Origin: Candidatus Heimdallarchaeota archaeon
GTDB taxonomy: Archaea; Asgardarchaeota; Heimdallarchaeia; Heimdallarchaeales; Kariarchaeaceae
Reading direction: 5' to 3'
DNA length: 5,848 nt
Assembly: GCA_021399405.1 (NCBI GenBank)
Contig: JAAFKL010000429.1
Coordinates: 1-5,848, forward strand
Part shown: positions 1-5,304 of the stretch, piece by piece
Layout: each line of letters begins with the position of its first letter
How positions within the stretch are numbered: position 1 is the first letter of the stretch
Translations under genes and position numbers: made by a program
The notes under the pieces: model-generated
Database searches by the model: none
Seen by the model: only the letters and a program-made list of their open reading frames with translations
What the model was told of the DNA's origin: nothing

Positions 1-108
1 AGAAGTAAAGGATATATTGTTATTATTAATACAGAAAGGAAATCGATTTTAATATTATACAAGTTAAATAACACAGTATGGGAATTTTTCATTAAATTAT
101 GGAAATGA
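1..108 (+). CDS. Possible 3' end of an unidentified protein (partial)
   Basis: Frame 1 is open from the left edge to a TGA at 106-108, giving 35 residues that begin RSKGYIVIIN and end EFFIKLWK. The other two plus frames close within the first 60 bases. The fragment alternates hydrophobic and polar residues (YIVIIN, ILILYKL), as in a pair of beta strands followed by an aromatic C-terminal helix, so it could be the tail of a small alpha/beta domain. It is too short to assign to a family. An open frame of this length is not rare in AT-rich DNA, so this is a tentative call. If real, the gene converges on the BlaI-type gene that ends at 328. Confidence 0.3.
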   Translation, partial: RSKGYIVIINTERKSILILYKLNNTVWEFFIKLWK

Positions 109-116
109 AATAAAAA

Positions 117-128
117 CCACAATTGTGG
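117..128. repeat. 12-bp perfect palindrome CCACAATTGTGG
   Basis: CCACAATTGTGG equals its own reverse complement. It starts nine bases after the TGA of the possible partial gene at 1-108. It could form a four-base-pair stem with an AATT loop, but no T-run follows, so a protein-binding site is at least as likely as a terminator. It shares the core ACAATTGT with the palindrome at 156-165. Two or three perfect 12-bp palindromes are expected by chance in a window of this size and composition. Confidence 0.4.
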
Positions 129-155
129 ATTCATGTGTATTAATACTAATATAAT

Positions 156-165
156 TACAATTGTA
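156..165. promoter_or_regulatory. Palindrome TACAATTGTA, matches BlaI/CopY box pattern
   Basis: TACAATTGTA is a perfect 10-bp palindrome that fits TACAnnTGTA, the box bound by CopY-type repressors and close to the BlaI/MecI half-sites. A gene of that family lies nearby at 328-693. No gene start can be seen next to this site, and 10-bp palindromes are common in AT-rich DNA, so a role as an operator is only inferred. Confidence 0.25.
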
Positions 166-327
166 TTTGTGGCCATGAAAGCATATAACGCTGAAAACAG
201 TAGAAAGAATCGATTTGGCGTTTTCGGGGAATTTTTGAAATGATAAAGAAATCCTAATGAAATGAAGAACAAGACTGAGCAGATAATAAAAATGAGATAG
301 CTGCTGTATATTTCCATAAATCTCACT

Positions 328-693
328 TCAAAGGTTTAATTTATTCTTGATTGAGGCAACGTCTTCCTCATTTAGATCTGTATCTAGTATTTCCCCAAGA
401 TGTCGAACTCCTGTTGTACCAAATTTGATGAAAAGAGATCGTAGAAAATTAGTCACTTCTTTTTTGTGAGCATCGGTCTCAATTGAAAATATTTTCTGTT
501 TCCTACCATGATTGCTAATATTCTTTGATTTGACTATTCCATCTAATTCTAAACGGTTAAGAATTGTCCCGATTGTGGTGTAAGCATATTGTTTGGATGA
601 ATTATTGTTGATCCTCTCCATTACTTGCCGTACTGTCAGTTTTTCATTTGACATGACACCAAGAACTTTAGATTTTAGATCATCAGTCTTCAT
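328..693 (-). CDS. BlaI/MecI/CopY-family winged-helix transcriptional repressor
   Basis: This 121-residue protein has the size and plan of the BlaI/MecI/CopY (penicillinase repressor) family, which are dimeric DNA-binding repressors. Residues about 5-72 form the winged helix. The recognition-helix segment at 38-54 (YTTIGTILNRLELDGIV) matches the family's YTTVxTxLxRLxxKG signature. The wing at 60-71 has the basic GRKQKIFSI strand corresponding to GRxxxYxP. Residues 77-121 are helical and carry the DLNEEDVASIKNKL stretch like the C-terminal dimerisation helix of BlaI. The ATG at 693 is about 33 bases from the centre of a TATA box (723-730), and a 15-bp palindrome lies between them, so autorepression is likely. 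No BlaR1/MecR1-type sensor protease is visible. Archaeal members may sense metals, redox state or other signals; the inducer here is unknown. Confidence 0.85.
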   Translation of the reverse strand: MKTDDLKSKVLGVMSNEKLTVRQVMERINNNSSKQYAYTTIGTILNRLELDGIVKSKNISNHGRKQKIFSIETDAHKKEVTNFLRSLFIKFGTTGVRHLGEILDTDLNEEDVASIKNKLNL

Positions 694-708
694 CTTTACC
701 GATTGCCC

Positions 709-723
709 ACTACACTGTGTAGT
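709..723. promoter_or_regulatory. Operator-like palindrome in the BlaI-type gene's promoter
   Basis: ACTACACTGTGTAGT is an inverted repeat with seven-base arms around one central base. It contains TACA (711-714) and TGTA (718-721), the half-sites recognised by BlaI/MecI/CopY repressors, here spaced by three bases instead of the usual two. It abuts the TATA box at 723-730 and lies upstream of the predicted transcription start near 700. A bound repressor would block promoter opening or polymerase recruitment. Autoregulation through such a site is standard in this family; that it happens here is inferred from position and sequence. Confidence 0.6.
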
Positions 724-730
724 AAATATA
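723..730 (-). promoter_or_regulatory. TATA box of the BlaI-type gene
   Basis: On the minus strand this reads TATATTTA. Its centre is about 33 bases upstream of the ATG at 693, so initiation about 26 bases downstream would fall near position 700 and leave a leader of about seven bases. No Shine-Dalgarno sequence is visible, which suits a very short leader. Confidence 0.5.
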
Positions 731-840
731 CTTTTTCACTAAATAAAGCTCACATATTTTTTTATAATCAATTAAAGTTTCAATTTCAGGAACTATACTT
801 CTGATTTTATATTAATAGAGTGGATAATAAATGGTACATC

Positions 841-852
841 AAAATAAAAAAT
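841..852 (-). terminator. T-rich terminator after the 879-1376 gene
   Basis: On the minus strand, downstream of the TAA at 879-881, the sequence contains several T-runs, and the strongest reads TTTTTTATTTT in this interval. Archaeal transcription commonly ends at such U-rich tracts without needing a hairpin. A short TTTTTCAAAAA palindrome also lies between here and the stop codon. Confidence 0.35.
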
Positions 853-878
853 TGTTAAAGTTTTTCAAAAAGTTAAAT

Positions 879-1376
879 CTATTTTAAATATTTTTTATTA
901 TATCTCTTAGCTACTGTGTCCATATATTCTGAAGATAAAATTGGATCTGAATAATAGGTGTTGATACGATCTATTTCCCTTTTTGCTGGAAAACCTATTT
1001 TGTTTGCAATTATCATTCCACCCTGTAAATGCATATTAAGTATTGATTTCTCTGCTTTTTGTACCTGTTTAACACTCAAATGTCTTTTTTGATCAAAGAC
1101 AAATAATCCAAGCTTCTTCTTATTGGATAACTCCATTACAAAATGAGTCATGTAAGACGTGCGGGATTTATTGGCTAATTTCAATCCATGAGATACTTTT
1201 GTCCCTAACTCCTTACTTACTTGTTTCAAAATCTTAGTTAATTTTTCACCAGAATCTTTTAACCTAGATTCTGTAATGGAGTTAACTCTAACCGCTCCAT
1301 TGTATTCTTGTAGTGCTAAACCAACTTCACTATCATCCTTAAATTCAAAATTTTCTATCGATAAATCGTCAATCAT
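879..1376 (-). CDS. Uncharacterised 165-residue protein, possible PD-(D/E)XK-like core
   Basis: I do not recognise this gene. The first 45 residues are acidic and the next stretch (about 43-60) is a basic helix. Residues 75-100 look like two beta strands (HFVMEL and LGLFVF) ending in D95-Q-K97-R. A helix at 101-116 leads to a GG pair (119-120) and the strand MIIANKIGF (121-129), then AKREIDRIN. This order of strand, acid-x-Lys, helix, GG-strand, 'F' turn and helix recalls Mrr-like restriction-endonuclease folds, with E82 and D95-x-K97 as possible metal-binding residues. That is a weak inference from a single sequence. The ATG at 1376 is the only plausible start, because the frame closes at 1422-1424 with no other start codon between. 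No signal peptide or membrane segment is seen. It stands alone, 185 bases upstream of the BlaI-type gene on the same strand, with its own apparent terminator. Confidence 0.7.
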   Translation of the reverse strand: MIDDLSIENFEFKDDSEVGLALQEYNGAVRVNSITESRLKDSGEKLTKILKQVSKELGTKVSHGLKLANKSRTSYMTHFVMELSNKKKLGLFVFDQKRHLSVKQVQKAEKSILNMHLQGGMIIANKIGFPAKREIDRINTYYSDPILSSEYMDTVAKRYNKKYLK

Positions 1377-1681
1377 ACTTCTGTCCCCAGAGTCGTTATC
1401 TTGATGCCAACCAGGATCAAGTCAAGAACCTTCACAGATCATTCACCATTTCTGTTATGATTCTATGTTATCACATATTTTAACAAAGTATAAAATATTA
1501 TCTCGTTGTTATTGAATTATTTGTCAAGATGATTAATAATATATATCAGAAGATAGTTTATGTGCAAAACAATAGCATATCATTGTAAACCCAGTTTGGA
1601 TATTATTATTCAGTAATAGTTTTTTATGTCACAATAAAGTTATTATAACCCCTTGGAGTGCTTTATTATTAACAGTAAATC
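1377..1681. other. Divergent intergenic control region (305 bp)
   Basis: This spacer separates the minus-strand gene ending its upstream side at 1376 from the AbrB-type gene at 1682. Next to the minus-strand start is a segment of about 60 bases with visibly more G+C than its surroundings, holding nested short inverted repeats: CTTGAT (1400-1405) with ATCAAG (1416-1421), and TCTTGA (1399-1404) with TCAAGA (1422-1427). The remainder is very AT-rich. A minus-strand TATA-like box, TTAAAATATG at 1473-1482, would give a leader of about 75 bases. No tRNA or other RNA gene and no convincing small ORF was seen. Confidence 0.5.
1640..1648 (+). promoter_or_regulatory. TATA-like box of the AbrB-type gene
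   Basis: TTATTATAA is centred about 38 bases upstream of the ATG at 1682, which places initiation near 1670 and gives a leader of about 12 bases. The region has other AT-rich candidates, such as TTTATTATT at 1662-1670, but that one lies too close to the start codon to serve as its TATA box. Confidence 0.35.
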
Positions 1682-2008
1682 ATGTCTACTCGCAAACGTA
1701 AGTCATCTGAATCAGCCTCCAGTGCCATATCTTTCAGAGTAGGGAGCTATACCCCTCGTAAAATCGGTAATAATTGGAAAATTAGTATTCCTAGTGATAT
1801 AGCAACGGTTTGGAAGCTTGAGAATAAGGAAAAACTAGGGAAAGACGCAAAAGAAAAATCCAAAGGACAAGATGATGAAAAAGAGTTAATTATCTATGTC
1901 GAGGAACGAGAAGGTAAACTTTGCCTAGTTATCACCAAAGAACCATTAGATGACGATCCAATTGCAAAATTTCTAAAAAAATCTGAGGAAGAAAACACGG
2001 AAAATTGA
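1682..2008 (+). CDS. AbrB/SpoVT-type swapped-hairpin DNA-binding protein
   Basis: This 108-residue protein carries an AbrB-like core. Residues 26-46 (RKIGNNWKISIPSDIATVWKL) match the family's 'rkig..wkvsIPkeia..l.l' first hairpin and loop, and residues 68-84 (ELIIYVEEREGKLCLVI) give the second pair of strands. Such proteins form swapped-hairpin dimers that bind DNA as transition-state-type regulators or as antitoxins. Three things are unusual. There is a basic, serine-rich N-terminal tail (1-20). A lysine- and glutamate-rich insert (about 50-67) lies between the two hairpins, where normal members have only a short turn. An acidic C-terminal tail (88-108) follows. No toxin gene follows in the same direction, so a stand-alone regulator is more likely. 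A T-run at 2034-2039 after the stop may end the transcript. Confidence 0.7.
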   Translation: MSTRKRKSSESASSAISFRVGSYTPRKIGNNWKISIPSDIATVWKLENKEKLGKDAKEKSKGQDDEKELIIYVEEREGKLCLVITKEPLDDDPIAKFLKKSEEENTEN

Positions 2009-2033
2009 AATATCGTCAACTGGTGATTGATTA

Positions 2034-2039
2034 TTTTTT
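2034..2039 (+). terminator. T6 tract after the AbrB-type gene
   Basis: A run of six T lies 26 bases after the TGA at 2006-2008, inside the loop of a weak inverted repeat (TGATTA at 2028-2033 with TAATCA at 2045-2050). A U-rich tract placed shortly after a stop codon is the usual archaeal termination signal. Confidence 0.35.
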
Positions 2040-2185
2040 CCTCTTAATCATTATAATTTGAAAATAGTGTTTTATTAACCAATAGTAACAATGTATAGTG
2101 TTGAATTTCAGTAAATCTATTACCTTTTTATCTATGAATGATGAATTAAATTACACTCGGTTTATCTGGGTAATTGGGTAAGCAA

Positions 2186-2383
2186 ATGAAAACAAATAAT
2201 CGCACTCTAACAAGGATTCCGGCTGATTCCTATCAAGTGGTAAACAACAATGATAATTCAATTGATGTATATTTTTCTGAACAACTAATAACAGAATTAA
2301 ATATTAACACTGACTCAAAAATACAAATCACAAATGACAATATAGACAATCAAAGCGTTATGGTTATAATTTGTGATAATTAA
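2186..2383 (+). CDS. Small protein, possibly AbrB/MazE-like
   Basis: From the ATG at 2186 this encodes 65 residues; an in-frame TTG at 2174 would add four. Residues 26-49 (SIDVYFSEQLITELNINTDSKIQI) resemble the first half of a swapped-hairpin core, in which a strand is followed by a '(I/Y)(P/F)xxLxxxLxI' helix and then the second strand. Residues 56-63 (QSVMVIIC) could be the last strand. The usual proline after the first strand is replaced by F30-S31, so the assignment is weak. The protein is rich in Asn and Asp and much less basic than the AbrB-type protein upstream. TATA-like sequence ATTAAATT at 2145-2152 would start transcription near 2175, giving a short leader for 2186 or almost none for the TTG. 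It ends 13 bases before the end of the convergent gene at 2397. Confidence 0.5.
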   Translation: MKTNNRTLTRIPADSYQVVNNNDNSIDVYFSEQLITELNINTDSKIQITNDNIDNQSVMVIICDN

Positions 2384-2392
2384 TATCGCAAG

Positions 2393-2408
2393 TCTCCTAC
2401 TGGGGAGA
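2393..2408. terminator. Possible bidirectional stem-loop between convergent genes
   Basis: TCTCC (2393-2397) pairs with GGAGA (2404-2408), with one extra G-T pair inside, around a loop of four bases. It lies ten bases after the TAA of the 2186-2383 gene and overlaps the last codons and stop of the minus-strand gene at 2397. It is GC-richer than its surroundings. No T-run follows on either strand, so termination is a guess from position. Confidence 0.3.
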
Positions 2409-2708
2409 TAAACGCAAAATGAAAACCAAGTCGGAAATCAAATTATCTATCGTCCTAATTATGTTTAACAATACAATTTTGGATTTATTTGGAATTTTAT
2501 TTACAATATCTGAGCTTCTTTGATAATCAAAGAGATCGTGTATTGTAATGTCCATCTTATGGAGATATGATATTAAAACTCCAGGAAGTAGTTTTTGAAT
2601 AAATTCATAGACATTTGAATTCTCAAAAAAATCAACCAACTTATACAAATTAGTTCCTAGTTGCAACAAATTCTGATTCAGTTCGAAATCTGAATTTAGA
2701 TATTCCAT
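2397..2708 (-). CDS. Uncharacterised 103-residue helical protein
   Basis: I do not recognise this gene. The sequence is leucine-, isoleucine- and asparagine-rich and reads as four or five amphipathic helices: about 8-26, 33-50, 54-64, 68-78 and 78-99. The segment 76-99 (SKIVLLNIIRTIDNLISDLVFILRL) is the most hydrophobic but has Arg and Asp through it, so it fits a packing helix or coiled coil better than a membrane span. There is no cysteine, no signal peptide and no catalytic motif I can name. The ATG at 2708 has a TATA-like AATAAATAC (minus strand, 2732-2740) about 26 bases upstream, which would give a leaderless message. The gene is divergent from the orphan at 2818 and convergent with the small gene at 2186. 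Confidence 0.6.
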   Translation of the reverse strand: MEYLNSDFELNQNLLQLGTNLYKLVDFFENSNVYEFIQKLLPGVLISYLHKMDITIHDLFDYQRSSDIVNKIPNKSKIVLLNIIRTIDNLISDLVFILRLSPQ

Positions 2709-2731
2709 TTCAATAAATGATACCTAATAGA

Positions 2732-2740
2732 GTATTTATT
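2732..2740 (-). promoter_or_regulatory. TATA-like box of the 2397-2708 gene
   Basis: On the minus strand this reads AATAAATAC, with its centre about 28 bases from the start codon at 2708, so transcription would begin at or almost at the ATG. A second candidate, TTTATTTATA (minus strand, 2751-2760), would give a leader of about 20 bases; I cannot decide between them. Confidence 0.35.
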
Positions 2741-2787
2741 ATTCTGAGAATATAAATAAACTAGAAATAGAAAATTTTGAATCGTTA

Positions 2788-2795
2788 TTTAAATA
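2788..2795 (+). promoter_or_regulatory. TATA box of the 2818-3249 gene (leaderless)
   Basis: TTTAAATA is centred 26 to 27 bases upstream of the ATG at 2818, which is the normal distance from an archaeal TATA box to the transcription start. The message should therefore begin at the start codon with no leader. No ribosome-binding site is present upstream of the ATG, which agrees. Confidence 0.6.
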
Positions 2796-2817
2796 CTCAA
2801 ATCTAGGATTTCATTGT

Positions 2818-3249
2818 ATGAACAAGTCAATCCGTTTTCAAAATTTTAAGAATCTGCATTTTTCCCAGCATACCAATATATTTGATCTTACAAAGTTGGA
2901 GGACTATCCTTTACGAATACTATACATTGAGAAAAATAAAAATCACAAAAAAGCGTTATTTTACAAAGATGTTGGTATAACTGAATTTTTCCCTATTGAA
3001 GGAAATGAGACAGTAAAGTATGTATTAATTGGAAATACAAATAGAACTAATTTATCCAGTGAATACATTGTTGAGACTGTTGAAGAACTATACAATGCAA
3101 TACAGAAATATATTGCAGCATCATTGGGTAGGAGATTTGATCCACTAGAATATTATTTCATTATATTTACTAAAATTTATGATTTAAGAGCTTATAAACG
3201 GTTATTTGCTAAAGATTTACCAATATTGCTCCGTTCCAAAAATATTTAG
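2818..3249 (+). CDS. Uncharacterised 143-residue protein
   Basis: I do not recognise this gene. The N-terminal half looks alpha/beta: strands at about 32-38 (LRILYIE), 44-49 (KKALFY) and 66-72 (VKYVLIG). A helix follows at 84-103 (IVETVEELYNAIQKYIAASL), then an aromatic-rich stretch at 108-121 (DPLEYYFIIFTKIY) and a basic C-terminal helix (124-143) with several Arg and Lys residues. No cysteine, nucleotide-binding loop, signal peptide or membrane span is evident. The start is fixed by the well-placed TATA box, and a stable inverted repeat begins at its stop codon, so it is probably transcribed alone. It is divergent from the helical orphan at 2397-2708, with 109 bases between the two starts. 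Confidence 0.65.
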   Translation: MNKSIRFQNFKNLHFSQHTNIFDLTKLEDYPLRILYIEKNKNHKKALFYKDVGITEFFPIEGNETVKYVLIGNTNRTNLSSEYIVETVEELYNAIQKYIAASLGRRFDPLEYYFIIFTKIYDLRAYKRLFAKDLPILLRSKNI

Positions 3250-3291
3250 GATTAAATTGTTGTTAGAAATCATGAATGTTTAATTTAATCC
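3249..3291 (+). terminator. Hairpin starting at the stop codon of the 2818-3249 gene
   Basis: GGATTAAATT (3249-3258) is perfectly complementary to AATTTAATCC (3282-3291), giving a ten-base-pair stem with a 23-base loop. The first G is the last base of the TAG stop. No T-run follows directly, so it may terminate transcription weakly, protect the 3' end of the message, or serve as a binding site. Confidence 0.45.
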
Positions 3292-3303
3292 ATAAAATGA
3301 AGT

Positions 3304-3315
3304 AATTGTACAATT
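3304..3315. repeat. 12-bp perfect palindrome upstream of iorA
   Basis: AATTGTACAATT equals its reverse complement. It lies about 120 bases upstream of the iorA start and just beyond the hairpin at 3249-3291. It could be a regulator site, but it is far from the promoter for a repressor, and palindromes of this length occur by chance a few times in such DNA. Confidence 0.3.
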
Positions 3316-3399
3316 TAAAATATTTAATTCTTTTATTTTGCATATCAATATATCATTATCTCAACAATAATACAAGTCACTTTCATTTAGCTTTTCAAT

Positions 3400-3409
3400 C
3401 TTTATTTGG
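3400..3409 (+). promoter_or_regulatory. TATA-like box of iorAB
   Basis: CTTTATTTGG is centred about 28 bases upstream of the ATG at 3433, so transcription would start at or within a few bases of that codon. It is not a perfect TATA box, but it is the best-placed AT-rich element in the 180-base spacer upstream of iorA. Confidence 0.35.
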
Positions 3410-3432
3410 TAAATTAGTCAAGTAAGAGTTTG

Positions 3433-5304
3433 ATGATCTATATGTCGACTTTACAGAAAACTAAACCATCCATAAAAAAACCTGTCAATGGTCGCGCATT
3501 AACATTATTAGGAAATGAAGCAACTGCATTTGGATTAATAGATGAGGGAGTACAATATGCTGCCTCATATCCTGGGACACCATCTACAGAAGTTATGGAT
3601 ATGATGTTAAAATTACAAGAAGATAATGATTTGATTGCTTCATGGTCAACAAATGAAGCAGTAGCTTTCGAAGAGGCAGCAGCTGTCGCAATTACAGGTA
3701 AAAATTCAGCTTTTGTGTGTAAATCAGTTGGACTAAATGTAGCAATGGACCCGTTAATGACCCTCGCAAATTCCGGTGTAAACGCAGCTTTTGTCATTGT
3801 TGTTGCTGATGATCCAGGAATGCATAGTTCACAAAATGAACAAGATAATCGATTGATGACATTACTATCAAGATTACCGATGTTTGAACCTTCAACTGTC
3901 CAAGAATGTTATGATCTAGCTCGGGAGGCAGTCAAACTCTCTTACACATATAAGATACCTGTCTTCTTGAGGCTTGTAACAAGAGTATCTCATGCATTAG
4001 GTATAATTAATCGTTCTAAACAACATCCTCCTTTTGGTATTACTTTTGAGAAGAATGCAAGTCAATTTGTAAATATTCCTGGAAATGCTAGGAAGAATCA
4101 TCATAGAATTATCATGTTACGCCAGAAATTGAAAGAAGAGGTGCTTAATGATCACTATTGGGAAGAAGAGGGGGATTTAAAAAATTCAAGATATCTGATC
4201 GTAAGTTCAGGTTCGAGTGCGAATTATGCAAAAGAGGCTTGTAAGTTACTTAATCTCAGTGCATATTTCTTCATACCAAAATTAATTGCTCCATTTCCAG
4301 AGTGGAAAATTATTGAACTTTCACCTTATTTTAAAGAATTAATTGTAATTGAAGAATTAGAACCATACCTTGAAACAAAAGTCAATCACGTAGTACAAAG
4401 TAATCGAATTGATATAAGAATCTACGGTAAAGAGGATGGAGTTACATTAAGAGAAGGTGAATTAACTACAGATATACTTGCAGCAAGTTTGGCTAGGACT
4501 TTGAAAATTAATTATGAAGAGCCAAAGAAAGTAACAAATTCTATAAAATCTCTGGTTACAATGAGACCTCCTATTTTATGTGCAGGATGCCCACATAGAT
4601 CGACTTATGTTTTAATTAATGATTTACTAAAAAATGAAAATCCCGTTTATTGTAACGACATAGGGTGCTATTCATTGGGTGTACTTCCACCACATAAAAC
4701 TGCAGACATACTCATTTGTATGGGTGCCTCTATCCCTATGGCGACAAGCATAAGCATGACTAAACCAGATACAATGGCTGTCGCTCTTATCGGAGATAGT
4801 ACATTCTGGCATTCTGGAATACCTGGCTTAGCAAACGCGCTTTGGAAAGGTGTGGATATTTTGATTGTTATTATGGATAATCAAACTACTGCAATGACTG
4901 GTGATCAACCAAATCCATCTACACGAACTGGTAAATTGGATATCGCGGTGACAACCAAAGCTATGGGTGCAAAGACAATTACAATAAATCCGATGAAGTT
5001 TCAAGAACACCGCAAATCATTGCGTAAATTTATTAAGAAAAAAGGAGTGAAAGTAATTGTTTCCAAGTATCCCTGTGCCCTAAATATTGCCAGGGATTTC
5101 AAGCAGAAAGCCGAAACTTTACCCCTTGCGGAAATTGTTCAAGAAAATTGTAATGGATGCAAGCTTTGTATTACTCCTCTTGGATGTCCAGCATTGACCA
5201 TTAACTCAGATAACATTGCGCAGATCGATAAATCACTATGCAATGGGTGTATGTATTGTGCAGAGCATTGCAGAAGAGATGCAATAATCGAGGTGACTCG
5301 TTGA
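3433..5304 (+). CDS. iorA: Indolepyruvate:ferredoxin oxidoreductase, alpha subunit
   Basis: IorA is the thiamine-diphosphate and iron-sulfur subunit of the cytoplasmic IorAB enzyme, which converts aryl pyruvates (from transaminated Trp, Phe, Tyr) plus CoA to aryl-acetyl-CoA and CO2 while reducing ferredoxin. At 623 residues it is full length. In order: the pyrimidine-binding domain with YPGTPSTEV (from residue 46), the TPP-activating glutamate in NEAVAFEEA (E75) and DDPGMHSSQNEQDNR (126-140); a middle domain from about 250; the pyrophosphate-binding domain with CAGCPHR (383-389) and the GDS (454-456) to DN (482-483) TPP/Mg motif followed by QTTAMTG; and a C-terminal ferredoxin domain with Cys 573, 576, 579, 585 and 603, 606, 609, 613 for two [4Fe-4S] clusters. 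The residue after the last cysteine is Arg instead of the common Pro. ATG 3433 suits the promoter; TTG 3430 and ATG 3442 are alternatives. It overlaps iorB by one base. Confidence 0.95.
   Translation: MIYMSTLQKTKPSIKKPVNGRALTLLGNEATAFGLIDEGVQYAASYPGTPSTEVMDMMLKLQEDNDLIASWSTNEAVAFEEAAAVAITGKNSAFVCKSVGLNVAMDPLMTLANSGVNAAFVIVVADDPGMHSSQNEQDNRLMTLLSRLPMFEPSTVQECYDLAREAVKLSYTYKIPVFLRLVTRVSHALGIINRSKQHPPFGITFEKNASQFVNIPGNARKNHHRIIMLRQKLKEEVLNDHYWEEEGDLKNSRYLIVSSGSSANYAKEACKLLNLSAYFFIPKLIAPFPEWKIIELSPYFKELIVIEELEPYLETKVNHVVQSNRIDIRIYGKEDGVTLREGELTTDILAASLARTLKINYEEPKKVTNSIKSLVTMRPPILCAGCPHRSTYVLINDLLKNENPVYCNDIGCYSLGVLPPHKTADILICMGASIPMATSISMTKPDTMAVALIGDSTFWHSGIPGLANALWKGVDILIVIMDNQTTAMTGDQPNPSTRTGKLDIAVTTKAMGAKTITINPMKFQEHRKSLRKFIKKKGVKVIVSKYPCALNIARDFKQKAETLPLAEIVQENCNGCKLCITPLGCPALTINSDNIAQIDKSLCNGCMYCAEHCRRDAIIEVTR
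5290..5296 (+). promoter_or_regulatory. Ribosome-binding site of iorB within the iorA 3' end
   Basis: GAGGTGA matches seven bases of the archaeal Shine-Dalgarno consensus GGAGGTGAT and ends seven bases before the iorB ATG. It is encoded in the last codons of iorA. Together with the TGATG overlap, it fixes the iorB start and indicates translational coupling, in contrast to the apparently leaderless first genes elsewhere in the window. Confidence 0.75.

Noticed and set aside
109..327. tRNA or other structured RNA gene in the left spacer
   Set aside because: No T-loop GGTTCRA-like sequence, no acceptor stem pairing and no GC-rich block was found.
1569..1586. Imperfect palindrome ACAAT-n8-ATTGT upstream of the AbrB-type gene
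   Set aside because: The arms are only five bases, the centre does not pair, and such repeats are frequent in DNA this AT-rich; it also lies over 50 bases upstream of the likely TATA box.
2186..2708. Toxin-antitoxin pair: the small AbrB/MazE-like protein with the 103-residue helical protein
   Set aside because: The two genes converge on opposite strands, whereas antitoxin and toxin are normally co-directional and overlapping; the helical protein shows no MazF, VapC PIN or HEPN motif.
3430..3432. TTG as the iorA start
   Set aside because: An ATG follows immediately at 3433 and another at 3442; nothing favours the TTG, and IorA homology begins only about 18 residues later.
3438..3797. 119-codon open frame on the minus strand inside iorA
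   Set aside because: It lies entirely opposite the strongly conserved IorA pyrimidine-binding domain and has no promoter or recognisable motif; it is a reading-frame shadow.
4828..5010. 60-codon minus-strand open frame inside iorA
   Set aside because: It is antisense to the conserved TPP-binding motif and its translation is rich in Cys and His without a zinc-binding pattern.
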